The notes under the pieces were generated by a model that saw only the letters and a program-made list of their open reading frames with translations, searched no databases and was not told where the DNA came from. The position numbers were made by a program, and so were the translations under genes. Of a stretch of 64,000 bases of DNA, positions 1-7,737 are shown in pieces; the first letter of the stretch is position 1; every line of letters begins with the position of its first letter. Where the stretch lies: positions 1 to 64,000 of the forward strand of contig JADLCM010000008.1 in the NCBI GenBank assembly GCA_020847175.1, in the 5' to 3' direction. The DNA is from Phycisphaerales bacterium. Lineage in GTDB: Bacteria > Planctomycetota > Phycisphaerae > Phycisphaerales > UBA1924.

Positions 1-115
1 CGGTCATGGATTCTCCAATGGGATGGAGGTCGTGGGGGAAGATGTCGCGGACGAAATTGCCTTGGCCGAGCCACACGAGCGGCGGGCCGGTTGAACGGGG
101 AAGCGTGGTGCTCAC
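1..115 (-). CDS. Truncated unknown ORF, translationally coupled to the DUF1580 gene
   Basis: An open frame starts at a GTG at 115 that overlaps the TGA of the upstream gene (GTGA) and runs off the left edge without a stop, giving about 38 residues (VSTTLPRSTGPPLVWLGQGN at the start). No family is recognisable from so short a stretch. The overlap with the DUF1580 gene is the main reason to believe it, since such overlaps usually mean co-translation within a mobile-element operon. It may instead be a chance open frame. Confidence 0.4.
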   Translation of the reverse strand, partial: MSTTLPRSTGPPLVWLGQGNFVRDIFPHDLHPIGESMT

Positions 116-510
116 AGGCCCGCCTCCCGCAGGCGCTCGCGCACGCAGGCCTGGCGGCCGTCGGCCTGAGCGATCGACTTACCGAGTACCCGCGGCCGGC
201 GCGCTGTGCGCGCGGGGGCAAGGGGCGGCGGCTCCGCGCCAACGCGGCCGTCGGTCTCGTTGAAGTACTTCTCGTCGGCGCTCGCCAGGCGGTGGACGAA
301 CTCGTCAACCCAGGGCGCGGTGGTGAAGATCTTCCCGCCGGCGCGGACGTGCTGGAGCCGGACGCGCTCGCCCCCGCGGGCGATCACGCCGCGCCTGCAC
401 CACCGCCACAGGCAGTTGGTGGACGGTCGTCCCGGTGCCAGCTTCGCCGCGTCGGCGAGGCCGATGTACTCCGCGGCGGCTTCAGGGGGGTGAAGTGTTT
501 GGGCGGCCAT
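112..510 (-). CDS. DUF1580-like HTH protein (excisionase-type)
   Basis: This 132-residue protein has the layout of the small planctomycete DUF1580 family. A helix-turn-helix-like start (YIGLADAAKLAPG near residue 15) is followed by a second helix with LWRWCRRGV. Then comes a wing-like strand where basic residues precede VRAGGKIFTT and VDEFVHRL. Such proteins are usually found beside integrases and are thought to bind DNA like MerR or excisionase proteins. The ATG at 510 is preceded by GGAGG at five-base spacing, which fixes the start. The C-terminal 60 residues are basic and probably disordered. A role in excision or regulation of the neighbouring integrase is inferred from context only. Confidence 0.7.
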   Translation of the reverse strand: MAAQTLHPPEAAAEYIGLADAAKLAPGRPSTNCLWRWCRRGVIARGGERVRLQHVRAGGKIFTTAPWVDEFVHRLASADEKYFNETDGRVGAEPPPLAPARTARRPRVLGKSIAQADGRQACVRERLREAGL

Positions 511-745
511 GCGAACCTCCGAACTGCTGCGACTCGTGCGTCGCGTGCAAGCAGTTTCGGTGCGGTTTTCTGGCCGTAAGTCTTTTGGGGCTGTGGGGGC
601 GCGCTGCTGCGGGCGTCAGCGCACGAGGATCGCCGCTGGCGGGGCCGTCGGGGCGGATCGGGACGCCGCAGATTTTCTTTGGGCAGCGGACTTACGTAAG
701 TGGTAAGTCGCTCGCCGGCGGATTCGGGGCCGCCAGAGCCAGGAC

Positions 746-1495
746 CTACCCGCCCTTGGCCGCGTACTTGATCGGGTTGGCCGCCCCGCGCTTGCGGTAC
801 TCGTCGGGGATTCGCTTGCCGACGTACATCCTTTGGATGTCCTCGGGCGCGTCTCGGCCGTTGAAGCCGTATCGGCCCGGTACGGTCTGTCGACCTGGGA
901 AGTTGGCGGCGGTCGCTTCCAGCCATTCCTCGGCGATGAAGGCCCCCTTGATGACGCCCTGCACTGTGGCGAGGATTACATCCGCCTTCCTTGCCTTTGC
1001 CGGACTGATCTTCCACGCGTAGCGGGTGGCCTCGTAGAGCGAGGACGCCGCGATGGCGCTGCGGTTCACGCTGATCAGTACCGCGTTGTGCCGAAACACC
1101 GCGGGCTCCGCGGCGTACTCGCGGATGATCTCCAACGCGTGCATCGCGCCGAACTCGTTGCCGCCGACGCCGCCCGACTCGTTGGTCAGGCCCGGGTATG
1201 CGTCCATGAGAGCGGACTCGACTTCGAACGCGGTCGCGTCATCCATGCCGTGTCGATGGATCACGTGCGCGACCTCGAACCCGGCGAGGCGGATCTGCCG
1301 GATGCGCTTCATCTTGTTGTCGAGGTCGTCGCCGTCGATGCCCTGCTCGCCGCGGATGTGGGCGAACACGCGGTTCCCCTTGCCCTTACCGACGTAGAAC
1401 GTCTCGCCGTTCCGCGGATCGATGAGACGGTAGACGTAGGTTCTGAGCTTCTCGACGACCTCGGGCGGGAAGGCATCTACGGGCTGATGGTCCAT
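746..1495 (-). CDS. LEM-3-like GIY-YIG domain protein
   Basis: The protein (249 residues from the ATG at 1495) starts its domain with YVYRLIDPRNGETFYVGKGK at about residues 19-38. This is the GIY-YIG variant seen in LEM-3-like nucleases, where YVY and YVG replace GIY and YIG. An Arg (NRVFAH) follows and a conserved Glu lies in AFEVESALMD, as expected for the single-domain nuclease fold. The C-terminal half (ALISVNRSA onward) resembles the small-molecule or DNA-binding part of this family and ends in a basic tail. A longer in-frame start exists, but its extra 32 residues are low-complexity. There is no Shine-Dalgarno sequence; TAGCAT sits seven bases before the ATG. It lies 41 bases after an unknown helical gene inside the integrase-bearing region, so it is likely element cargo. 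Confidence 0.75.
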   Translation of the reverse strand: MDHQPVDAFPPEVVEKLRTYVYRLIDPRNGETFYVGKGKGNRVFAHIRGEQGIDGDDLDNKMKRIRQIRLAGFEVAHVIHRHGMDDATAFEVESALMDAYPGLTNESGGVGGNEFGAMHALEIIREYAAEPAVFRHNAVLISVNRSAIAASSLYEATRYAWKISPAKARKADVILATVQGVIKGAFIAEEWLEATAANFPGRQTVPGRYGFNGRDAPEDIQRMYVGKRIPDEYRKRGAANPIKYAAKGG

Positions 1496-1502
1496 AAGTG
1501 CG

Positions 1503-1508
1503 ATGCTA
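1503..1508 (-). promoter_or_regulatory. Candidate -10 box, leaderless start of GIY-YIG gene
   Basis: TAGCAT reads toward the gene and ends seven bases before its ATG. With no Shine-Dalgarno sequence between them, transcription would begin at or next to the start codon. This is an inference from spacing and hexamer only. Confidence 0.35.
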
Positions 1509-1536
1509 CCGGACGGAGATTCTCGCGGCGATCCGC

Positions 1537-2184
1537 TTACAGCAGGTGGTCCCGGAACTCGTACAGGGCGTTGGCGACGGCGTCGGCCCACAGATACGAG
1601 AGATCGCCCGCCTTCACCAGCTGCTGCTTTGCGTGCTCCGCGCCCGCCTCCGCGAGTCGCGTGAGGGCCGTGTCGAGTTTCAGATGGATGTCGGACCAGA
1701 TGGCGTACTGCATCTCCGACGTGTATTGAGGGTCGTTGTCGCGGTAGGCCTGCACCTCGTCGTTGGCCTTCTTCACATTGTCGTTATGCTTGACAAGCAA
1801 GTGCGCCCAAACCGTGCGGGTGTTCGTGACCCAGAACCGCCGCGGCTCGACCATCGCGGCGATCTCTGAGCCGACGCTAATCTTGAGCTGCCAAATGTTC
1901 GCGTCCCAGACGACCCGCGGCACGTGCATCGGGTCCCTCGCGATCAGCTCGTGCGCTAGGTCGAGGACGCGCGCCGGTTGGACGCGAGAAAGGACCTTGG
2001 GGCCGAGGCCGTGCTCGGAGGCGCTGTAGTTTCCGATCGGCGACGAAATGCCCAGCGCGAGGGCGGCGAAGTCATCCGCCCTCTTGGCCTTGAACGCGCG
2101 TACGAGATCGCGATGGACCGCAACCCGCTCGGCGTAGTGGTCGGCAATCCGCGTGTAGTCCAGCTGGGACATAATGGAGGGCAT
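1537..2184 (-). CDS. Unknown alpha-helical element protein
   Basis: I do not recognise a family. The protein (215 residues) is soluble, rich in charged helices, and has no signal peptide or membrane segment. Visible features are an N-terminal HYAERVAVHRDLVRAFKAKR helix, a central stretch with PRVVWDANIWQLKISVG and RRFWVTNTRTVWAHLLVKHN, and a C-terminal helix pair ending in YEFRDHLL. Two starts are possible, at 2184 and 2172. I chose 2184 because TACAAT lies exactly six bases upstream, fitting a leaderless transcript. It sits between the integrase (86 bases upstream) and the GIY-YIG gene (41 bases downstream) on the same strand, so it is probably cargo of the element and might work with the nuclease. 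Confidence 0.65.
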   Translation of the reverse strand: MPSIMSQLDYTRIADHYAERVAVHRDLVRAFKAKRADDFAALALGISSPIGNYSASEHGLGPKVLSRVQPARVLDLAHELIARDPMHVPRVVWDANIWQLKISVGSEIAAMVEPRRFWVTNTRTVWAHLLVKHNDNVKKANDEVQAYRDNDPQYTSEMQYAIWSDIHLKLDTALTRLAEAGAEHAKQQLVKAGDLSYLWADAVANALYEFRDHLL

Positions 2185-2190
2185 CGGCGC

Positions 2191-2196
2191 ATTGTA
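2191..2196 (-). promoter_or_regulatory. Candidate -10 box (TACAAT), leaderless start
   Basis: TACAAT reads leftward, six bases before the ATG at 2184. It matches five of six positions of the bacterial -10 consensus and equals the putative -10 of the nearby tRNA-Gly. No convincing -35 box is visible. Confidence 0.45.
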
Positions 2197-2270
2197 CGGT
2201 GCGGCTCGGGCAAACCGTAGAATCGTGAGACTTTGAGACTCGATGGTCGCCCGAACCTTGTCGCTGGACG

Positions 2271-3680
2271 TCACCCGATCTTTCGAATGACCTCCGCCGC
2301 CCGGTGCGTGTCCCGCTCCGCGTAAACGGCGTCGGTGATCTGGGCGCTGGAGTGCCCGAGCACGAGCTGGGCGGCCTCGAGGCCGAACTCGCGGCGGATG
2401 TTGGTCCCCGCGTTGTGCCGGAGCTGGTGCGGGTGCCAGCGGTGGGCCTTGCGGAAGGCGTCGAGCTCGGCCCTCTCCTTGGGCGTCATCCGCAGGAGCA
2501 TGGCCCGCTTGGTCTCGACCTCGCCATCGGGCAACACGCGGGGCCGCAGGTGATCGGGCGGCTGGAACGCCAACTCGCAGGCGCGGAGGATGGCGACGTA
2601 GTACGAGGCGCTGGTGTAGTGCTCGCCCGGCTGGCGGGCCGGGCGGTCCTTGCGGTTGCTCCCCACGGTGTTTCCGCACGACGCCGGCGTGCGTCGGCGT
2701 GCCGTGCGCGCGGCCCGGCGCTCCGCTTCGGCCTCGCGCGGGCTGAACAGGTACGCGTCGAGCCGCCGCCCCTCCAAAAAGGGTCGGACGACCTCCTGGG
2801 CCTTTGGGCCGAGGTAGATGACCCGCTCCTTGCCGAAGTGCTCGTTCTTGTGCCGCGCCGGGCGGTAGAGCCAGACCCCGTCCTTGCGACCGGAGTCGAT
2901 GTCGATCGGGCGCAGGATGACGAGCTCGCCGCAGCGCGCCCCGGTGAGCAGTTGGAGGTCGATGAGCGCGTTCACCTGACGGCTCAGGTGCGGGCGGCAG
3001 GCGTCAACGATCTCTATCGCTGCCGGGGCCACTTTCCGGCCTTCGCGTGCCGCGGTCCGCCCGCGCTTGAGCGGCTCAACGGTGGCGAGCGTCTGGTGCA
3101 CCGAGACCGGCAGCATCTCGTGCGACGCCGCCCACTTGAACATGGCGCGGATGCGCCGGCACTGCTGGTTGCAGTAGACGCGCGTCCACGGCGGGCGCAC
3201 CGGCGTCTCCGTCGCGCTGCCGCGGATCATCGCGTCGCGCACCAGCCGCAGTTTCTGGGGGCCGAACTCGGCCGCGGGGGACTGTCCGTACATGACGCGA
3301 AGCAGGCGCAGCGCGACCTTGAGCGTCCCCGCCTCGGTCGGCCGGTAGTACGTCTCGGCCCAGGTGAAGTAGGCCAGGATCAGTTCGTTGATGGTGAGGC
3401 CCGCCTGCTTCTCGGCCGGCGCGGCGTCCCAGTCGGACTCGGGCAGGCGGCGGCCGCCCGCCTCCCACAGCGCGATGACCCGGTGGTAGCGCTCGCGGCT
3501 CTCGGGGGTGCCGTGCTCGCCGAGCCAGTAGTCGCGGCGGCGTCGGGTGACGGCGTCGGTGAGCGTCACGAGCGCCTGGCCGTAGCCGGGCCTCTGGCGG
3601 TAGCCGGGGACCTTCGGGGGTGCGGGGGCGGCGGGTCGGGACGAGCGGGGCGGGGTCGAACGGGCGAGAAGACGGGGCAT
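2271..3680 (-). CDS. Tyrosine recombinase / integrase
   Basis: A 469-residue integrase that would catalyse site-specific integration and excision of the element through a 3'-phosphotyrosine intermediate. The N-terminal half carries a core-binding SAM-like domain (TINELILAYFTWAE, MFKWAASHEMLP). The catalytic half holds the expected residues: Arg in TGARCGEL near residue 247, the HxxR motif in HPHQLRHNAGT near 416, and His in LGHSSAQIT followed by Tyr in AVYAE near 453. An insert of about 60 basic residues lies between the Arg and HxxR motifs, as in other planctomycete integrases. The ATG at 3680 is preceded by AGGAGG six bases upstream; a longer frame to 3767 lacks such a site. It reads away from tRNA-Gly, whose 3' end lies 117 bases upstream, the classic position for an integrase next to its attachment site. 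Confidence 0.92.
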   Translation of the reverse strand: MPRLLARSTPPRSSRPAAPAPPKVPGYRQRPGYGQALVTLTDAVTRRRRDYWLGEHGTPESRERYHRVIALWEAGGRRLPESDWDAAPAEKQAGLTINELILAYFTWAETYYRPTEAGTLKVALRLLRVMYGQSPAAEFGPQKLRLVRDAMIRGSATETPVRPPWTRVYCNQQCRRIRAMFKWAASHEMLPVSVHQTLATVEPLKRGRTAAREGRKVAPAAIEIVDACRPHLSRQVNALIDLQLLTGARCGELVILRPIDIDSGRKDGVWLYRPARHKNEHFGKERVIYLGPKAQEVVRPFLEGRRLDAYLFSPREAEAERRAARTARRRTPASCGNTVGSNRKDRPARQPGEHYTSASYYVAILRACELAFQPPDHLRPRVLPDGEVETKRAMLLRMTPKERAELDAFRKAHRWHPHQLRHNAGTNIRREFGLEAAQLVLGHSSAQITDAVYAERDTHRAAEVIRKIG

Positions 3681-3796
3681 CGGCGCCTCCTGAACGCGCT
3701 GCGCGGTAGTACACCGCGCGGTTTTGCGTACCAGGTTGCACCGGCGACCGTCGCCGGGTATCCGCAACTCGCGGATTCAACGGGACTTGGGGGAAA

Positions 3797-3868
3797 AGCG
3801 GGCGACCGGGATCGAACCGGCGACATTCAGCTTGGGAAGCTGACGTTCTACCGCTGAACTACGCCCGC
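3797..3868 (-). tRNA. tRNA-Gly (anticodon CCC)
   Basis: The reverse strand folds as a full cloverleaf. The acceptor arm is GCGGGCG paired with CGCCCGC, the D-loop has TTCAGCGGTAGAAC, and the anticodon arm is TCAGC-TTCCCAA-GCTGA with anticodon CCC. The T-arm is GCCGG-TTCGATC-CCGGT. The CCA end is not encoded. An apparent promoter lies just upstream. Its 3' end faces the integrase gene, so it is the probable integration site. Confidence 0.95.
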
Positions 3869-3877
3869 GGCACGCCG

Positions 3878-3907
3878 ATTGTACCCCGGCGCCGTGCGGT
3901 GGGTCCA
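3878..3907 (-). promoter_or_regulatory. Promoter of tRNA-Gly
   Basis: Reading leftward, TGGACC (3907-3902) and TACAAT (3883-3878) are separated by 18 bases. TACAAT ends nine bases before the tRNA 5' end, which puts the transcription start within a few bases of the mature RNA. Four of six and five of six consensus positions match. Confidence 0.55.
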
Positions 3908-4019
3908 CCGAAGGGCCCGGCGCACGCGGCGGCACGTTTCGCAAGCGGGCACGGACAGCCCGACGGCGGTTGCTCCGGGACCGCGCCACCAAGGCGTCCC
4001 GCGTGGCGATCCCGCCACC

Positions 4020-4038
4020 GGGAGGACCTGCTCCTCCC
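4020..4038. repeat. Perfect 7-bp inverted repeat between tRNA-Gly and the FG-GAP gene
   Basis: GGGAGGA and TCCTCCC flank a five-base loop (CCTGC). It lies 64 bases beyond the stop of the FG-GAP gene on the minus strand, so it could end that transcript, but no run of T follows on either strand. The rest of 3908-4101 shows nothing further. Confidence 0.35.
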
Positions 4039-4101
4039 TTGGAGACGGAGGCAAGCCGGAGGTGCGGAACACGGTGAGCACTTTCGGTAGGCACACGCCG
4101 G

Positions 4102-6483
4102 TTACCGCTTGGTTTTCTGCGGATAGATCAGCAGCCGATCGTGAACCACGAGCAGTAGATCATCCTTGGCGTCGCCGGTCAGGTCCGCGATCATCGCCTG
4201 AGAGGGTTCAAACTGATTCGCGTCGCCGCTGAAGAAGAGGCGCGACTCGAAGACCTTGAACTCGGTCGCGTACTTGAGCTGTCCGGCCTTCGAGACGGTG
4301 AGGATTGTGCACATCTGCTGACCGGCATCGAGCACCACCACGTCGGAATAGCCATCTGAGTTGAGGTCGCCCGACGCGAGAAAGTGCTCTCGGCGCGATT
4401 CCGCGTCGGAGCGGTACGACGAAAGGGGGTCCACCCTTGCCCGTGGCCCGCTGAGGGGGACCACAGCGAAGCCGGCCTCACCCGGCAACAGCACGCCCAT
4501 GCGGTCGTCGCCCGTGAAGGCCCCAGCGATCACCGGCCCCACAGAGAAGCCGAGCAGTCGCATCGACCGGGTCTGGGCCCAACGTCCGTCCGCGGCGCGG
4601 TCAAAGGTGATGACCCGCCCTCCCGCGCGGTCGGTGGCAATGATCGAAGCACCGCCTTCCGTGTGCGGCAGGAGCGTCAGCCCGACGAGCTGCGTGCCGG
4701 TTTCGGCGAGGTTGATCTGGTCCACAATCACCCACCCGGACGCGGGGTCGTACGCACACGCACGCACGAAGTTCTCATCGGCGAAGAGCAGTTCGTCGCG
4801 TCCGTCGCCGTTGGCATCGAGGATGGCCGTGTTGTCAGGCCCCGCCGACTGCACCAGGCCGAACTGCTTCATTTCGTTCTTGGTCAGCACCTGGGCGGGG
4901 CGGGCCACTTCGCCCACGCGCTCGCCGCGCACCAGCACCATCGGCTGTCCGGGCGTCAACAGCAGGAGGTCGGTGAGCCCATCGCGGTCCGCATCGGCGA
5001 CGAGAATTGACTTGGGCGCCTCGGTGACCCCGATGAGCGGGATCGACACGACGGGTCGGCCGGCGGACCCGGGATAGTGCAGTTCGAGCACCAGGTCTCG
5101 GCGCTGCTTGACGACGATGGCGACGGTGGGGGTGCCGTCGATGAGTTCAAACTGCATTGCTTCGGGCGCAGCGCCGGGGGTCTCGATCGGAATGGGGCGC
5201 GGCACGCCCAGCCGTCCGGTTTCAGCATCAAAGGCCGAAACGCCGACGGACTTTTCCTCCGTCGAAAGCACAAAGACTTCGGGCGGGCCCGAGCCGTCCC
5301 ATTGACCGACCGCGATCGATGCCGGGCGCTTGAAGGTGGGGAAGGCCCGCCCGGAGGAAAGCCCGGCGCCCTCCTGCTGCTTGTGAAACGCGATGGAGTT
5401 GCCTTTCTCGTTCGTCGCCAGCAGATCGAGTCGTCCATCGGCGTCAAGATCGGCGACCGCGATGCTCCGCGACTTGCTCGACCCATCGATGAAGCCGCCG
5501 ACTTCCGCCAATGCCTCGTCACTCGCCGGGCCCGCCTCACCCACGGCGAACTCGTGGAGCACGATGCGCCTCGACGCGGTTTCGAGCACCGCGAGGGCCG
5601 ATGCGGGCTTTCCGGGGCGTTCGACGGCGATTGCGGCTGACAGGGCCGGCATCTCGAATCGGTAGTCCGAGGGCAGGACTCCCAATCGCTTGCCCGGACG
5701 GCTCGGGTCGATGCGCTGGATCCAGACGCGCAAGGGTGTTTCGCCGCTCCTTGCCTGCCCGGTGACGTCACTCAAGCCGTCCCCGTTCACGTCGCAGACA
5801 AAGACGTCTTCGAGCTCGCCCTGGGCCCCGAAGAACTCGGGCGTACCCAGCGATGGCCCATCGAGCAACGAGAACGCAGCCACCCGGCCATCGACCACCG
5901 TAATGAGTTCAAGGTCGTTGTCACCCACGACGTTGGCCAGGCTCAGGCCCGATTTTCCCGGGGCGAGGTCGCTGACCCTGCGCCGGATGGGCGTGCCGAA
6001 CTCACCCGGTTTCTCCTGCACCAACAGCACCAGCTCTCGGGGTTCGGCAGCGGCATACGCGAGGTCGAGGAAGCCGTCACCGTTCAGGTCCGCCGCGCAG
6101 ATCGCGGTGATCCGATGGCGCACGCTGACGTACTGGCGGTCATACCAGGGGTTGGGCGGGAGCTCGTTGACCTCAAAATCCCTCTCAGCCTCTTCGACGG
6201 TTCTCGGCGCGGCCCGAAGGGTGTGAATCTCCACCCGACTCTTCATGTTGTTCACGACCGCGAGGTCCGGACGGCCATCGCGGTTGAAATCTCCGATCGC
6301 CAGAGGCCCGCATCGCTCGTCGATGGCGAGCACGCGCATGTCATCGAAGCCGAAATAGGCCGCGAGCGGGGTTGACGGCTGCGCGTGGGCATGGGTCCAG
6401 ACCGTCGCGCACGCCGCGGCGCCGAGTCGAATCGCCTTGTGCGTCACGCGCTTCACGTTCTGTCCGCGACCCGTGCCTGGCAT
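4102..6483 (-). CDS. Exported FG-GAP/VCBS repeat beta-propeller protein
   Basis: The 793-residue product has a basic leader followed by a hydrophobic segment and an AHAQ-type signal peptidase site (about residues 10-36). Almost all of the rest is FG-GAP/VCBS-type repeats. I count eight calcium-loop signatures, including FNRDGRPDLAV, LNGDGFLDLAY, VNGDGLSDVTG, LDADGRLDLLA, ADRDGLTDLLL, ANGDGRDELLF and LNSDGYSDVVV. These blades fold into an integrin-alpha-like beta-propeller, so it is probably a secreted or periplasmic calcium-bound scaffold; its ligand is unknown. Start choice: the ATG at 6483 follows GGGGAGG at good spacing, whereas a frame open to 6642 adds 53 residues before the signal peptide. 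It is divergent from the HtrA-like gene, with 146 bases between starts. Confidence 0.85.
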   Translation of the reverse strand: MPGTGRGQNVKRVTHKAIRLGAAACATVWTHAHAQPSTPLAAYFGFDDMRVLAIDERCGPLAIGDFNRDGRPDLAVVNNMKSRVEIHTLRAAPRTVEEAERDFEVNELPPNPWYDRQYVSVRHRITAICAADLNGDGFLDLAYAAAEPRELVLLVQEKPGEFGTPIRRRVSDLAPGKSGLSLANVVGDNDLELITVVDGRVAAFSLLDGPSLGTPEFFGAQGELEDVFVCDVNGDGLSDVTGQARSGETPLRVWIQRIDPSRPGKRLGVLPSDYRFEMPALSAAIAVERPGKPASALAVLETASRRIVLHEFAVGEAGPASDEALAEVGGFIDGSSKSRSIAVADLDADGRLDLLATNEKGNSIAFHKQQEGAGLSSGRAFPTFKRPASIAVGQWDGSGPPEVFVLSTEEKSVGVSAFDAETGRLGVPRPIPIETPGAAPEAMQFELIDGTPTVAIVVKQRRDLVLELHYPGSAGRPVVSIPLIGVTEAPKSILVADADRDGLTDLLLLTPGQPMVLVRGERVGEVARPAQVLTKNEMKQFGLVQSAGPDNTAILDANGDGRDELLFADENFVRACAYDPASGWVIVDQINLAETGTQLVGLTLLPHTEGGASIIATDRAGGRVITFDRAADGRWAQTRSMRLLGFSVGPVIAGAFTGDDRMGVLLPGEAGFAVVPLSGPRARVDPLSSYRSDAESRREHFLASGDLNSDGYSDVVVLDAGQQMCTILTVSKAGQLKYATEFKVFESRLFFSGDANQFEPSQAMIADLTGDAKDDLLLVVHDRLLIYPQKTKR

Positions 6484-6629
6484 TCCCGGCCTCCCCGGCC
6501 CGCCCGTCGTTCGGGCAGACGCATGTCCAACGGTGACCCGATCTCCCTCGTTCCGAGTACACTCTATCCGGTGGCCTGTGTGCGGGTTCGCGCTGACGTG
6601 CAAGGCGGCACCGGAATGTGGAGAGGTCC

Positions 6630-7601
6630 ATGGCGCTTCCATTGCTTGCCTCGGTCGTCATGCTCGGTGCAGTGGGTTTCGCCTCCGCTGCGCGGACCGG
6701 GGCGGGCGACACGTTCAGACTCGGCGACGGACGGACGATTACGGCCCCGGTGCTGAAGGAGACCGAAACGACCGTCTGGCTCGATCTTGGCTTCACCGTG
6801 CTGGAACTCCCCCGGTCTCAGGTTGAAGAGCGCATCCGCGATGAGTCAGCGCCGGCGACGGAAGCGGAAACAGACGATTTGTTCCGGGCGGGCTCCGGGC
6901 TGCCTGAGCGGTCTCCACAGGATCAGGCTGACATCTTCGGCGATGCCGTCATCAAGGTCTCGACGCCCTCCGGCCTCGGCTCCGGGTTCATCATCCATCC
7001 CGACGGATACGCGATCACCAACGCCCATGTCGTGCAGGGCGAGACCAAGCTTCGCTGTACGGTGTGGGAGCGCACGGAGCATGACTTCAACCGCCTGCTG
7101 GTTGAAGATGTGCGCCTCGTCGCGGTCAATAACCATGTTGACCTCGCGCTCATCAAGATGACTCATCCCGAGGGCAAGCCCTTCAAGTTTGTCTATCTCA
7201 ACGCCTCCGACGAGATCGCGGCGGGGCAGAGCGTCTTCGCCATCGGCAACCCGCTCGGGCTAGAACGTACGCTGAGCCGGGGTGTCGTCTCGGTGACCAA
7301 CCGCAACTTTGAGGGCTTGACCTTCATCCAGACCGACACGCAGATCAATCCCGGCAACTCGGGGGGCCCGCTTTTCAACGACAAGGGTGAGGTCATCGGC
7401 GTAACCAACATGGGCATCCCGATGGGCGAGGGTCTCAACTTCGCCATCCCGGCTCGCTACCTGCGCGATTTCATCCGCAATCGCGAGGCGTTCGCCTATG
7501 ACCGCGAGAACCCGAACTCCGGGTATTCATACAATCCGCCGCCGGTGCGATCCGAGTTCGCCCCGCCGCCCGAGCTCGATGACGAGACGGGGCGTCCGTA
7601 G
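6630..7601 (+). CDS. Exported HtrA/DegP-type trypsin-like serine protease without PDZ
   Basis: A 323-residue protein with a signal peptide (MALPLLASVVMLGAVGFASA). A short SHS1-like region (DGRTITAPVLKETETTVWLD) is followed by a trypsin-fold protease domain. The catalytic triad is visible: His in TNAHVV near residue 131, Asp in VDLALI near 170 and Ser in GNSGGPL near 241. DegP and DegS homologues normally carry one or two PDZ domains after the protease, but here only a 40-residue Pro-rich tail follows. It should cleave misfolded or specific periplasmic proteins. The ATG at 6630 follows GGAGAGG; an in-frame GTG at 6618 would contain that ribosome binding site, so it was not used. Confidence 0.88.
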   Translation: MALPLLASVVMLGAVGFASAARTGAGDTFRLGDGRTITAPVLKETETTVWLDLGFTVLELPRSQVEERIRDESAPATEAETDDLFRAGSGLPERSPQDQADIFGDAVIKVSTPSGLGSGFIIHPDGYAITNAHVVQGETKLRCTVWERTEHDFNRLLVEDVRLVAVNNHVDLALIKMTHPEGKPFKFVYLNASDEIAAGQSVFAIGNPLGLERTLSRGVVSVTNRNFEGLTFIQTDTQINPGNSGGPLFNDKGEVIGVTNMGIPMGEGLNFAIPARYLRDFIRNREAFAYDRENPNSGYSYNPPPVRSEFAPPPELDDETGRP

Positions 7602-7737
7602 ACGGGCGCTCTGCGAACCGACGAACGGTGGGGGGCGTCAATGCGTGCGCATTCCCGTCCGAGAGAGGGCTCCGTTCGACGTCACCAACGCGTGAGCCTC
7701 TGCGCCGAACCGCAATGCCGCCATCGAGGACCTGTCC

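Noticed and set aside
2304-3857. Plus-strand frame of 517 residues opposite the integrase
   Set aside because: It is antisense to a gene with intact catalytic motifs, and its composition is the repetitive type expected of a high-GC shadow.
3777-4094. Minus-strand frame of 105 residues ending RSSAVERQLPKLNVAGSIPVARF
   Set aside because: That ending is the translation of the tRNA-Gly gene itself; the frame runs through the tRNA and has no ribosome binding site.
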